From Planctomycetota bacterium (GTDB lineage Bacteria > Planctomycetota > SZUA-567 > H5-PLA8): a stretch of DNA of 64,000 bases. Location: the NCBI GenBank assembly GCA_027493525.1, contig JAOSKN010000002.1, forward strand, positions 372,001-436,000, in the 5' to 3' direction. Numbering within the stretch: position 1 is the first letter of the stretch; each line of letters begins with the position of its first letter. The position numbers were made by a program, and so were the translations under genes. The notes below the pieces were generated by a model. That model had not been told where the DNA came from and made no database searches. It was given only the letters and a program-made list of their open reading frames with translations. Below are positions 57,260 to 64,000 of this stretch, piece after piece.

Positions 57260-57994
57260 TCAGTCGGCCATCGACGGCGGCAGGAACTCGAAGTACCCGA
57301 TCTTCAGTTCGCCGCCTTCCTCGACCAGCACCTGCTTGAGCGTGTAGTAGGGCGCCAGCTCTTCGTCCTGCTCGACTTCTTCGGGCGTCATGCCCATTTC
57401 CTCCGCCGCCTGCTTGAGGTCCTCCGGCTTGAAGCGGCAGCGCACCTGCCCGCGCAGGCTGGCGCGCCGGATGCCGGCGGGAATGTCCTTCGGCATCATG
57501 CCGATGGCGAACATCACGCTCAGGGCCTCCAGGCCGTCGGCCTTGCCGGCGAGGATCTGCGGGTCGGTCTCCTGGACGTGCAGGTCGATGGGCTTGACGG
57601 GCGGGCCGTATTGCGCCACGACTTTACCCATCAATTCCGCAAAGGACTCGGCGCTGACGTCTTTCAGGGCGTTCTTTTCGTTGAGCTTTGCCTCCTTGTC
57701 GTTCTCCGGGGCGAGGAACTGGTTGAGGGACATGCGCGCGCGGGCGTGGCTGGAGAGCATCACGTAGGCGCTCGCGTGCTCCCCCGCGGCCACGGCGACG
57801 ATGAATTTCCGCCCGACCTCCAGGTACTTGCGCTCCTGGGGCGTGGTTTCCTTGTCGATCTGGACGAAGTCCTGCGGGGTCTTCTTCCCGCCGCGCTCAG
57901 CGCCTCCGGAAACCTCTTCGCCCGGCTTCTGGCTCCCCGAACAGCCCCACAGCAGCAGGGCCGCCAGCCCCGCCAGGATCGCCGTCGCGCGCAT
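57260..57994 (-). CDS. Putative lipoprotein
   Basis: 244 residues from ATG 57994, after a GGGGGG site. The signal ATAILAGLAALLLWGCSGSQ has a lipobox (LWGC). The mature protein has a helical domain (KYLEVGRKFIVAVAAGEHAS, SLNQFLAPENDKEAKLNEKN) followed by KPEDLKQAAEEMGMTPEEVE and a short beta end (PYYTLKQVLVEEGGELKIGY). Family not recognised. It is 23 bases upstream of the phosphatase-fusion gene (same strand), so may be co-transcribed with it. Confidence 0.65.
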   Translation of the reverse strand: MRATAILAGLAALLLWGCSGSQKPGEEVSGGAERGGKKTPQDFVQIDKETTPQERKYLEVGRKFIVAVAAGEHASAYVMLSSHARARMSLNQFLAPENDKEAKLNEKNALKDVSAESFAELMGKVVAQYGPPVKPIDLHVQETDPQILAGKADGLEALSVMFAIGMMPKDIPAGIRRASLRGQVRCRFKPEDLKQAAEEMGMTPEEVEQDEELAPYYTLKQVLVEEGGELKIGYFEFLPPSMAD

Positions 57995-58115
57995 GGTCGA
58001 GCCCCCCTTGAGTGCGTGGCAGCACGCTACCCGCCCGCCTCCGGTTCGGCAACGGGCGGGGGCTTCCTCCGCGGGGAACATGGCCTATAATCGTGAGCCT
58101 TCAAGGAGGCGCCGC

Positions 58116-58823
58116 ATGCCCCCCGAGACGCCGGACAAGCCCAAGCTCGACCGCATCGTCGAGGCCCGCATGGCGCTCAAGCGGCGCTTCGAGGAGAAGA
58201 TGAAGGCCACGCCGGCGCTCGCCGACGGCGCGCCGCGCGGCGCCGGGCCGGCCAACCGGCACGGCATGCCCAAGCTCCCCGTGGGCCAGCACCTGACCCG
58301 CGGCTGGCCCGTGCTGGACCTCGGGATGCTCCCGGAACTCGATACGGCCGCCTGGACGCTCACCGTGGACGGCGCGTGCAAGCACCCGCTCACGCTCGGC
58401 TGGGAGGAGTTCCTGCAGCTCGAGCAGATCGAAGACGTCAGCGACTTCCACTGCGTCACGACCTGGTCGAAGATGGACGTCCCGTGGAAGGGGGTCCGCT
58501 TCGCCGACCTCGCCGCGCTCGTGGAGCCGCTCGACGAGGCCGAGCACGTGATGTGCCACGGCTACGACGGGTACAGCACCAACGTGCCGCTGGCCGAGGC
58601 GCTCAAGCCCGACGTGCTGCTCGTTCACAGCGCCTACGGCGCGCCGCTGCCGCCCGAGCACGGCGGCCCGGTGCGGATGATCACGCCCCAGCTTTACGCC
58701 TGGAAGGGGAGCAAGTGGATCAAGCGCATCGAGTTCATGACCCACGACCGCCCGGGGTTCTGGGAAGTGCGCGGCTACAGCAACTCGGCGCACCCCTGGC
58801 GCGACGACCGGTACTCGACGTAG
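58116..58823 (+). CDS. Sulfite oxidase-like molybdopterin oxidoreductase
   Basis: 235 residues from ATG 58116 with AAGGAGG upstream. The molybdopterin-binding fold is seen in WTLTVDGACKHPLTLGWEEF, then FHCVTTWSKMDVPWKGVRFA, in which the Cys is the Mo ligand, and CHGYDGYSTNVPLAEAL with YAWKGSKWIKRIEFM. It is the small YedY/MsrP-like (sulfite oxidase-type) kind without a dimerisation domain. No Tat signal is seen, so it may be cytoplasmic. Substrate unknown. The FdhD gene some 3 kb downstream is another Mo-enzyme-related gene. Confidence 0.85.
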   Translation: MPPETPDKPKLDRIVEARMALKRRFEEKMKATPALADGAPRGAGPANRHGMPKLPVGQHLTRGWPVLDLGMLPELDTAAWTLTVDGACKHPLTLGWEEFLQLEQIEDVSDFHCVTTWSKMDVPWKGVRFADLAALVEPLDEAEHVMCHGYDGYSTNVPLAEALKPDVLLVHSAYGAPLPPEHGGPVRMITPQLYAWKGSKWIKRIEFMTHDRPGFWEVRGYSNSAHPWRDDRYST

Positions 58824-58849
58824 CGCTCGGCCGGAAGCCAGGAACCGCC

Positions 58850-59734
58850 TCACTCCCCCGGCGGCTCGATGTCCAGCATGCCCGGCGAGAAGCTCGCCAC
58901 CGAGACCAGCGCGGGCGCCATCTGGAAATGCTCGATCAGTTCCTCGTGCCCGAGTTCCCCGATGGAGGAGATCACGAGGTCCGGCGAGAAGGCGTAGCGC
59001 GGCAGGTCCGCGCGCGCCGCGCCGCCGCTGAGCACCAGTACGGTCTTGTAGCCCATCTGCGCGCCGCCCAGGATGTCCGTCTCCATGGTGTCGCCGATGA
59101 CGATGGTCCTTTCGCTGCGCAGCCCGAGCATCTTGCGGGCGTCGCGGAGCATCACCGGGCTAGGCTTGCCGACGCTGAAGGCGCGCAGGCCGCTGGCGGC
59201 CTCGAGCATCGAGACGATGGCGCCGCAGCCCGGGCGGGTCCCGCCGTTCTGCGTGGGGCAGTTCGGGTCGAGGTTGGTCGCGACGAGCTTCGCGCCGCCG
59301 CGCAGCATCCCCAGCGCCTTCTCGACCTGCTCGAACGTCATCGTGCGGCCCTCGCCCACGACCACGTAATCGGGGTCCTTGTCCACGATGCTGTAGCCGT
59401 TGCGGTGCAGCGCCGTCTGCAGGCCGCCTTCGCCGATCACGTACGCCGTGCCGTTGGGCTTCTGCCGCGCCAGGTAGCGCGCGGTGGCCATCGCGCAGGT
59501 GAAAACGTGCCGCTCGTCGACTCGGATGCCCATCCGCGCGAGCGCCGTCACCACGTCGCGCCGCGTGCGCTGGCTGTTGTTGGTCAGGAAGGTGAACGGG
59601 ATCCCGGCCGCCTGCAAGCCTTGAATGAATCGGTCCGCGCCAGGGATCAGCTCACCGCCCCGGTACACCACGCCGTCCATGTCCACCAGAAAGCCGTAGC
59701 GGCTCTCTTCGTCGTAAACGGAATTGAAATCCAT
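58850..59734 (-). CDS. HAD-IIA family hydrolase (NagD-like)
   Basis: 294 residues from ATG 59734. Motif I YGFLVDMDGVVYRGGELIPG (DxDG), motif II FTFLTNNSQRTRRDV, the cap and Gly-rich segment KPSPVMLRDARKMLG (motif III Lys), and TIVIGDTMETDILGGAQMGY (motif IV GDxxxTD) form the NagD-type phosphatase set. Probably hydrolyses a sugar phosphate or nucleotide. It converges on the oxidoreductase gene. Confidence 0.88.
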   Translation of the reverse strand: MDFNSVYDEESRYGFLVDMDGVVYRGGELIPGADRFIQGLQAAGIPFTFLTNNSQRTRRDVVTALARMGIRVDERHVFTCAMATARYLARQKPNGTAYVIGEGGLQTALHRNGYSIVDKDPDYVVVGEGRTMTFEQVEKALGMLRGGAKLVATNLDPNCPTQNGGTRPGCGAIVSMLEAASGLRAFSVGKPSPVMLRDARKMLGLRSERTIVIGDTMETDILGGAQMGYKTVLVLSGGAARADLPRYAFSPDLVISSIGELGHEELIEHFQMAPALVSVASFSPGMLDIEPPGE

Positions 59735-60182
59735 CGGTATGCTCCTTCGCATCCAAGTTGTCCTCCCCAGCGGCCTTCGGGCCATGTCTCGCGCGGTGCA
59801 AAGATCGGACCACTCCGGGGGAATCTCCGCGCGGGCCGTTTCTGGCTGGATTTGATGGACAGGTTGCGCAAAAGAATGGCAGCTTCTTCAACTCCGTGCA
59901 TCGGAGGCGCCGGCTTCATGATCCTTCAGGACTTAAGTTCGGCCGTATCTATTTCGCGGCAACACCTTGCGCAAATTAAACAGTACAGGATGCGGAATTG
60001 ATGGGCAGTACGCGCGCTGAAATTCCGGGCGCAACATGACCGCAGGCTGAAGAGGCGGCGGCCTTCGCGAAAACGGGCTGGGCCGTTCGAGACCCGTCCT
60101 TCGAGCGATGGCCGGCGCGGTCGCCCACGGTTGCATTCGCTCGCCGTCCGTTCATGATGTACGTATTGAAAGGCCGACGCGG
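59735..60182. other. Gap without a recognised gene
   Basis: About 450 bases between divergent genes, with no gene that has a convincing start. It must contain the promoters for the HAD hydrolase (minus) and the alpha/beta hydrolase (plus). I see no RNA gene. Confidence 0.4.
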
Positions 60183-61346
60183 ATGAGCAATTCCCACCAG
60201 CCTGCCGGCATCCCTTGGGCAACCTGGCGCGCGCAGTTCGCCGCATTGGAGCCGGCCGCGCCGCGCGCCCTGGATCCCGCGGCGTGGCCTGACCTGGAGG
60301 CCTGGCGCAAGACGCTCCGCGCGCGCGCACTCGACCTGCTCTGCGGGCACCACGACGCGCCAGGGCTCCGCGACGCGCCGGTCAGGACGCTCGGCGAGGT
60401 CGCCTGCGACGGCTACCGCCGCCGCACGCTCCTGTATAGGACCGCGCCGGGAATCGAGACCGAGGCCTGGCTGCTGCTGCCCGAGGGCGCCACGCCTGCC
60501 GCGCCGCGCCCGGGCGTTCTGGCGCTTCACGATTGGGGCGGGCTGGTGCTCTTCGGCCGCGCGAAGATCCTGGAGGTACCCGGCGCGCCGGAGATCCTGC
60601 GCGCGCACTGGGCGAAGTGCTACGAAGGCCGCCCCTTCGCGGGGGAGCTGGCGCGCCGCGGGTTCGCCGTCCTGGTCGGCGACGCCTTCGGCTTCGGCGA
60701 CCGCCGGCTTCACGACGCCTCGACGGTCGAGCTGGAAGCGAGCGGCCGGCCCTTCGACGAGATCGCCGCGGAACTGAACGACCTGCATTCGCGCGTGCGC
60801 GGCGCGGTTGCCGACAACCTGCTGCTTGCCGCGGGTCGCACCTCCCCCGGCACGCTCGTCTCCGACGACGTGCGCGCGCTGGACGTCCTCGCCGCGCAGC
60901 CCGAGGTCGACGCGAAGCGCCTCGCCTGCATGGGCCTTTCGATGGGCGGCTGGCGGGCCGTGCACCTGGCCGCGCTCGACGAGCGGATCGCGTGCGTCGT
61001 CCCCGTCGGCTGGATGTCCACGCTGCTTCCGATCGTGCTGCGCCGCCCGGTGGGTTCGCTCGGCTCGGCGAGCGTGATCCACGGCCTCGTGCGCGACGCC
61101 GATTTCCCGCACCTCGCCGCGCTCGCCGCGCCGCGTCCCATGCTGAGCATCCAGGGGCGCGAGGATAAGCACTTCCCGCCCGCGGCCACCGAAGCTGCGT
61201 GGCGGCAGATCGGCGAGGTCTACCGGCGGCTCGGCAGGGCGGAGGCCTTTCGCGCGAGCATGTACGAGGCGCCGCACCGCTTCGATCTCGCCATGCAGAA
61301 CGAGGCCTTCACGTGGCTCGAGCGCTGGCTGGGGCCGGTCGCATGA
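60183..61346 (+). CDS. Alpha/beta hydrolase (acetyl xylan esterase-like)
   Basis: 387 residues from ATG 60183. The alpha/beta-hydrolase fold is shown by PGVLALHDWGGLVLFGR (oxyanion region), AVLVGDAFGFGDRRLHD, the nucleophile elbow LACMGLSMGGWRAVHLAAL (GxSxG), the acid PMLSIQGREDKHFPP and the His in MYEAPHRFDLAMQ. It is close to the large dienelactone-hydrolase/acetyl xylan esterase group, which often has carbohydrate or xenobiotic esters as substrates. No signal peptide. The next gene overlaps its stop (ATGA). Confidence 0.82.
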   Translation: MSNSHQPAGIPWATWRAQFAALEPAAPRALDPAAWPDLEAWRKTLRARALDLLCGHHDAPGLRDAPVRTLGEVACDGYRRRTLLYRTAPGIETEAWLLLPEGATPAAPRPGVLALHDWGGLVLFGRAKILEVPGAPEILRAHWAKCYEGRPFAGELARRGFAVLVGDAFGFGDRRLHDASTVELEASGRPFDEIAAELNDLHSRVRGAVADNLLLAAGRTSPGTLVSDDVRALDVLAAQPEVDAKRLACMGLSMGGWRAVHLAALDERIACVVPVGWMSTLLPIVLRRPVGSLGSASVIHGLVRDADFPHLAALAAPRPMLSIQGREDKHFPPAATEAAWRQIGEVYRRLGRAEAFRASMYEAPHRFDLAMQNEAFTWLERWLGPVA

Positions 61347-61795
61347 GCGCCGAGTCGTTCGAGCGGCCGCAGGCGGCCGGCGAAGGCGGGCGGCTCCCGA
61401 AGGGGCTCTCCCTCTTCCGCTTCATCCTCTTCAGTTGCCTGATGCTCGGCGCGGCCTGGGGCGGGCTCTCGCTCTATGCCGGCGCGCCCCCGCCGCCGGG
61501 GTACACGCCGCCGAACGGGATTCCCGCGGCGCAGTGGGAACCCTCGCCGCTCTGGCTCCCGAACTACCTGGTGCTCAAGACGGGCCTGGGGGCCGCGCGC
61601 ACGCCGAACGGCTACGCCTTCCGCGGGCGGCTCGGCTACGCGCTGCATGCCGGCGCGAGCATCTTCGTGGGCATCCTGATTCTCGGCGGCGCGGGCTGGA
61701 TCGCGGGCGAGCGCGTGCGGCGCTGGAGCATCCGGCGGCGCGAGGGGCGGGTCCAGCAGGCGGTGCTGAATGCGAGGAGAAGGTCTGAATCCTAA
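61343..61795 (+). CDS. Membrane protein of unknown function
   Basis: 150 residues from ATG 61343, overlapping the hydrolase stop by 4 bases. Two membrane segments (FRFILFSCLMLGAAWGGLSL and HAGASIFVGILILGGAGWIA) flank a short Pro-rich periplasmic stretch. The C terminus is basic. Not recognised. The coupling suggests it works with or is produced together with the hydrolase. Confidence 0.65.
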   Translation: MSAESFERPQAAGEGGRLPKGLSLFRFILFSCLMLGAAWGGLSLYAGAPPPPGYTPPNGIPAAQWEPSPLWLPNYLVLKTGLGAARTPNGYAFRGRLGYALHAGASIFVGILILGGAGWIAGERVRRWSIRRREGRVQQAVLNARRRSES

Positions 61796-61839
61796 TGCGT
61801 AATAGGACCGCAGCTTGCGTACTTGAGGGCGAGTCCGTA

Positions 61840-61867
61840 CCCAGAACCCAGAACCCAGAACCCAGAA
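61840..61867 (+). repeat. Four tandem copies of the 7-bp unit CCCAGAA
   Basis: Four exact units lie between the membrane gene and fdhD, just upstream of the fdhD ATG at 61882. Variation of copy number could change spacing of the fdhD leader or shift the ribosome site. Confidence 0.7.
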
Positions 61868-61881
61868 CCCGGGACCGCGGC

Positions 61882-62727
61882 ATGAACCGTTCCAGCGCCT
61901 CTTTCGAGATCGAACGCTTCCGCGACGGGCGGCGCGAAGGCGCGCGCCTCGACGAGGTGGCCGCCGAGGAACCGCTGGAGATCCGCGTCAACCATGCCGC
62001 GGGCGGCGAGCGCCGAACCGAGAGCCTCAGCGTGACCATGCGCACGCCCGGGCACGACTTCGAACTCTGCTGCGGGTTCCTGGTCAGCGAAGGTCTGCTC
62101 AAGCGGCGCAAGGAAGTGCTCGACCTGAGCTGGTGTCTGGAGGCCGGCGACGGGCCGCAGCAGCACAACGTCGTGAACGTCACACTCAGCGGCGCGTCGA
62201 GTTTCGACCCGGCGAAGCTGCGGCGGCACTTCTACATGACCTCGAGCTGCGGCGTCTGCGGGAAGGCCTCGCTGGAGGCGCTGAAGCTGGAAGCCTCCCC
62301 GCTGTCCGATTTGCACGCTCCGCGTCTCTCGGCCAGCGTGATCCACGCTTTGCCGGAGAAGCTCCGTGCGGCGCAGGCGGTCTTCGCGAAGACCGGCGGG
62401 CTGCACGCGGCGGCGCTCTTCGACGCGCGGGGCGAACTGCTCCTGCTGCGCGAGGACGTGGGCCGGCATAACGCGGTGGACAAGATCGTGGGCGAACGCT
62501 TCCAGGCCGGCGCGCTGCCGCTGGCCGAGCACGTGCTTCTGGTCAGCGGGCGCGCGAGCTTCGAGATCCTGCAGAAGGCCTTGATGGCCGGGATTCCCGT
62601 CGTCGCCGCGGTGGGCGCGCCGTCGAGCCTCGCCGTGGAGACCGCGCGCGCCTTCAACCAGACCCTGCTGGGCTTCGTGCGGGCGGGTGGATTCAACACG
62701 TATGCGGGCGGGGAGAGGATCGCATGA
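61882..62727 (+). CDS. fdhD: FdhD, formate dehydrogenase sulfurtransferase
   Basis: 281 residues from ATG 61882. The N-terminal half has ELCCGFLVSEGLL, followed by the sulfur-carrying CGVCGK motif (TSSCGVCGKASLEALKLE) and TGGLHAAALFDARGELLLLR, EDVGRHNAVDKIVGE and LVSGRASFEILQKALMAG, all typical of FdhD. It transfers sulfur from IscS to the molybdenum cofactor of formate dehydrogenase. In many bacteria that enzyme is a selenoprotein, which fits the candidate selenoprotein in the window but is not proof. The formate dehydrogenase itself is not in view. Confidence 0.92.
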   Translation: MNRSSASFEIERFRDGRREGARLDEVAAEEPLEIRVNHAAGGERRTESLSVTMRTPGHDFELCCGFLVSEGLLKRRKEVLDLSWCLEAGDGPQQHNVVNVTLSGASSFDPAKLRRHFYMTSSCGVCGKASLEALKLEASPLSDLHAPRLSASVIHALPEKLRAAQAVFAKTGGLHAAALFDARGELLLLREDVGRHNAVDKIVGERFQAGALPLAEHVLLVSGRASFEILQKALMAGIPVVAAVGAPSSLAVETARAFNQTLLGFVRAGGFNTYAGGERIA

Positions 62728-62807
62728 GGATTGTAACTCGTCACGCTTGGGCGAAGCCCATGGTCTCTTCACTCGTTCCTTAATGTCCGGATGAGGATCA
62801 CGGTGCC

Positions 62808-63044
62808 ATGATTCGAAAACTCTGGACGACTGCCATAATTGTGCTCTTTGGTTTTATCCTCCTGTTCTTCGGCGTGATGACTAGTTGGGCCTATTTCGCT
62901 GGGCCTTCAAGTCACTGGTGGGAACTTTTGTTGGCCTTGCCGATGCTGGCTGGCGCCGTACCCGTACTTTGGATTGGAATCAGAGGACCTCAAGAACGAA
63001 GAGAGATGGTTATCGGGCACATGGGACGGTTTATCGGCGGGTAA
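62808..63044 (+). CDS. Small two-helix membrane protein
   Basis: 78 residues with two hydrophobic segments (WTTAIIVLFGFILLFFGV and LLLALPMLAGAVPVLWIGI). Not recognised. It stands alone after fdhD. The start ATG 62808 has no strong ribosome site in view, so the confidence is modest. Confidence 0.55.
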   Translation: MIRKLWTTAIIVLFGFILLFFGVMTSWAYFAGPSSHWWELLLALPMLAGAVPVLWIGIRGPQERREMVIGHMGRFIGG

Positions 63045-63144
63045 TTCGGGGCAGGCTCGCCTGCGCTTTTCGCCGCCGTTCCCGTTGCTAGACTGATTCC
63101 GCTCAGGCAAGGACTGCCTCCTTAATGAAAGGGGTCTCGCACCC

Positions 63145-64000
63145 ATGGCGCTCAAGGAAATCCTGCTCACCCCCGGCCCCAGCCAGGTCCCGCACCGCGT
63201 CCGCGCGAAGCTCGCCGAACCGGCGTGGTACCACCGCTCCTCGCGCTTTCGCGAGATCTACAAGGAAGTCCGCGCGGGCTTGCAGCAGGTCTTCGAGACC
63301 CAGAGCGACGTGCTGGTCTTCACCGGCTCCGGCACCGTGGCCATGGAGGCCGGCATCGTCAACATCGTCGGCCCCGGCAGGAAGGCGGTCGTCGTCAGCG
63401 CGGGCAAATGGGGCGAGCGGCTCGTTCAGATCTTCGAACAGTTCAAGCTGGGCATCGACGTGGTGAAGCTGGAGTACGGCCGCTCGCCGTCGCCGGAGCA
63501 GCTCGCCGAGCGCGCCAAGGACCCGGCGGTGCAGGCCGTCTACGTCCACCTCTGCGAGACCTCCACGGGCGCGAAGTACGACATCGAGGCGATCGGGAAG
63601 GCCGTCCGCGCGGCGAACCCCGAGGCGCTGCTGGCGGTCGACGGCATCTCCGGCGCGATCGGCATGGCCTGCCCGCTCGACGCGTGGGGCGTGGACCTCT
63701 TCATGGCCGGCTCGCAGAAGGGCCTGATGATGCCGCCGGGCCTCTCGATGCTCACCGTTTCGCCCAAGGCCTGGAAGGTCGTTGAAGGCAACAAGGGCGC
63801 GCCGACGTACTACTCGTCCCTGCTCCGCGCGCGGAAGGACCTGCCCAACAACGACACGCCCTTCACGCCGGGCAACACGCTCTTCGACGCGCAGAACGAG
63901 GCGCTGAAGATGCTGCTGGAGGAGGGCATCCACAACGTCCACAAGCGGCACGCGACGCTCGCGCAGGCCGCGCGCGCCGGCGTGGCCGCGCTGGGGCTGG
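63145..64000 (+). CDS. Class V aminotransferase (alanine-glyoxylate/serine-pyruvate type), partial
   Basis: Starts at ATG 63145 and runs off the window; about 285 residues are visible of a usual 360-390. The PLP fold is shown by LLTPGPSQVPHRVRAKL, TQSDVLVFTGSGTVAMEAG, VHLCETSTGAKYDIEAIGK, LAVDGISGAIGMACPLDAWG and DLFMAGSQKGLMMPPGLSM, where the Lys in SQKG binds PLP. The enzyme group converts alanine and glyoxylate or serine and hydroxypyruvate and often feeds serine synthesis or phosphonate breakdown. A long frame on the other strand is a shadow. Confidence 0.9.
   Translation, partial: MALKEILLTPGPSQVPHRVRAKLAEPAWYHRSSRFREIYKEVRAGLQQVFETQSDVLVFTGSGTVAMEAGIVNIVGPGRKAVVVSAGKWGERLVQIFEQFKLGIDVVKLEYGRSPSPEQLAERAKDPAVQAVYVHLCETSTGAKYDIEAIGKAVRAANPEALLAVDGISGAIGMACPLDAWGVDLFMAGSQKGLMMPPGLSMLTVSPKAWKVVEGNKGAPTYYSSLLRARKDLPNNDTPFTPGNTLFDAQNEALKMLLEEGIHNVHKRHATLAQAARAGVAALGL

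Noticed and set aside
58376..60001. A plus-strand frame of 541 codons over the oxidoreductase and HAD genes
   Set aside because: It crosses two well-supported genes in other frames and lacks any motif.
63103..63951. A minus-strand frame of 282 codons opposite the aminotransferase
   Set aside because: The plus strand has the full class V aminotransferase motifs, including the PLP lysine.

Overview
The window looks like one contig of a GC-rich bacterium. No ribosomal RNA or strong phylogenetic marker is present. The style of the right-hand chromosomal block (long secreted TIM-barrel-like protein, LacI regulator, fused FAD/Fe-S oxidoreductase, atypical EF-P, SecD-like periplasmic protein) is compatible with Planctomycetota or another PVC-like/candidate phylum, but this is a weak guess.

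Layout. (1) 1-5.9 kb is a mosaic of mixed base composition: the end of a transglutaminase-like gene, two head-to-tail IS200-type insertion sequences, then a MarR regulator, a deiodinase-like protein whose reading frame runs through an in-frame TGA (candidate selenoprotein with a SECIS-like hairpin), a TlpA-like thioredoxin, a dead IS21 istA and a small XRE locus. (2) 5,890-46,531 is a genomic island of about 40.6 kb. It is bounded by a 43-bp direct repeat of the 3' end of a tRNA-Arg(CCT) gene; the intact tRNA (46,487-46,563) and the tyrosine integrase plus excisionase-like gene sit at the right end. (3) 46.6-64 kb is ordinary, intact, GC-rich chromosome.

Inside the island, three modules can be seen. 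6.4-12.9 kb carries metal-handling genes (truncated heavy-metal RND pump, double YHS protein, LOG-YHS fusion, P2A-type cation ATPase). 13.3-28.4 kb is a seven-gene minus-strand operon with the look of an anti-phage system: SNF2 helicase with DUF3883, Ymh-type HEPN, DUF1156 DNA methyltransferase, an HExxH putative zinc protease, Swt1-HEPN/DUF499 ATPase, a GNAT-PIN-GNAT-ASCH fusion and a separate ASCH protein. It resembles DISARM-related DUF499/DUF1156/helicase loci but has extra parts. 30-46.5 kb is the element's own backbone: family A DNA polymerase, Cas4/AddB-like nuclease, WGR-domain DNA ligase, DUF932 protein, M41-like zincin, many small unknown proteins, excisionase and integrase. No relaxase or type IV secretion gene was recognised.

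Several island genes (helicase, HExxH gene, DUF499 gene, GYF-membrane gene) are each broken by a single-base frameshift, whereas the flanking chromosome is clean. This may mean decay, phase variation or sequencing error; raw reads would decide.
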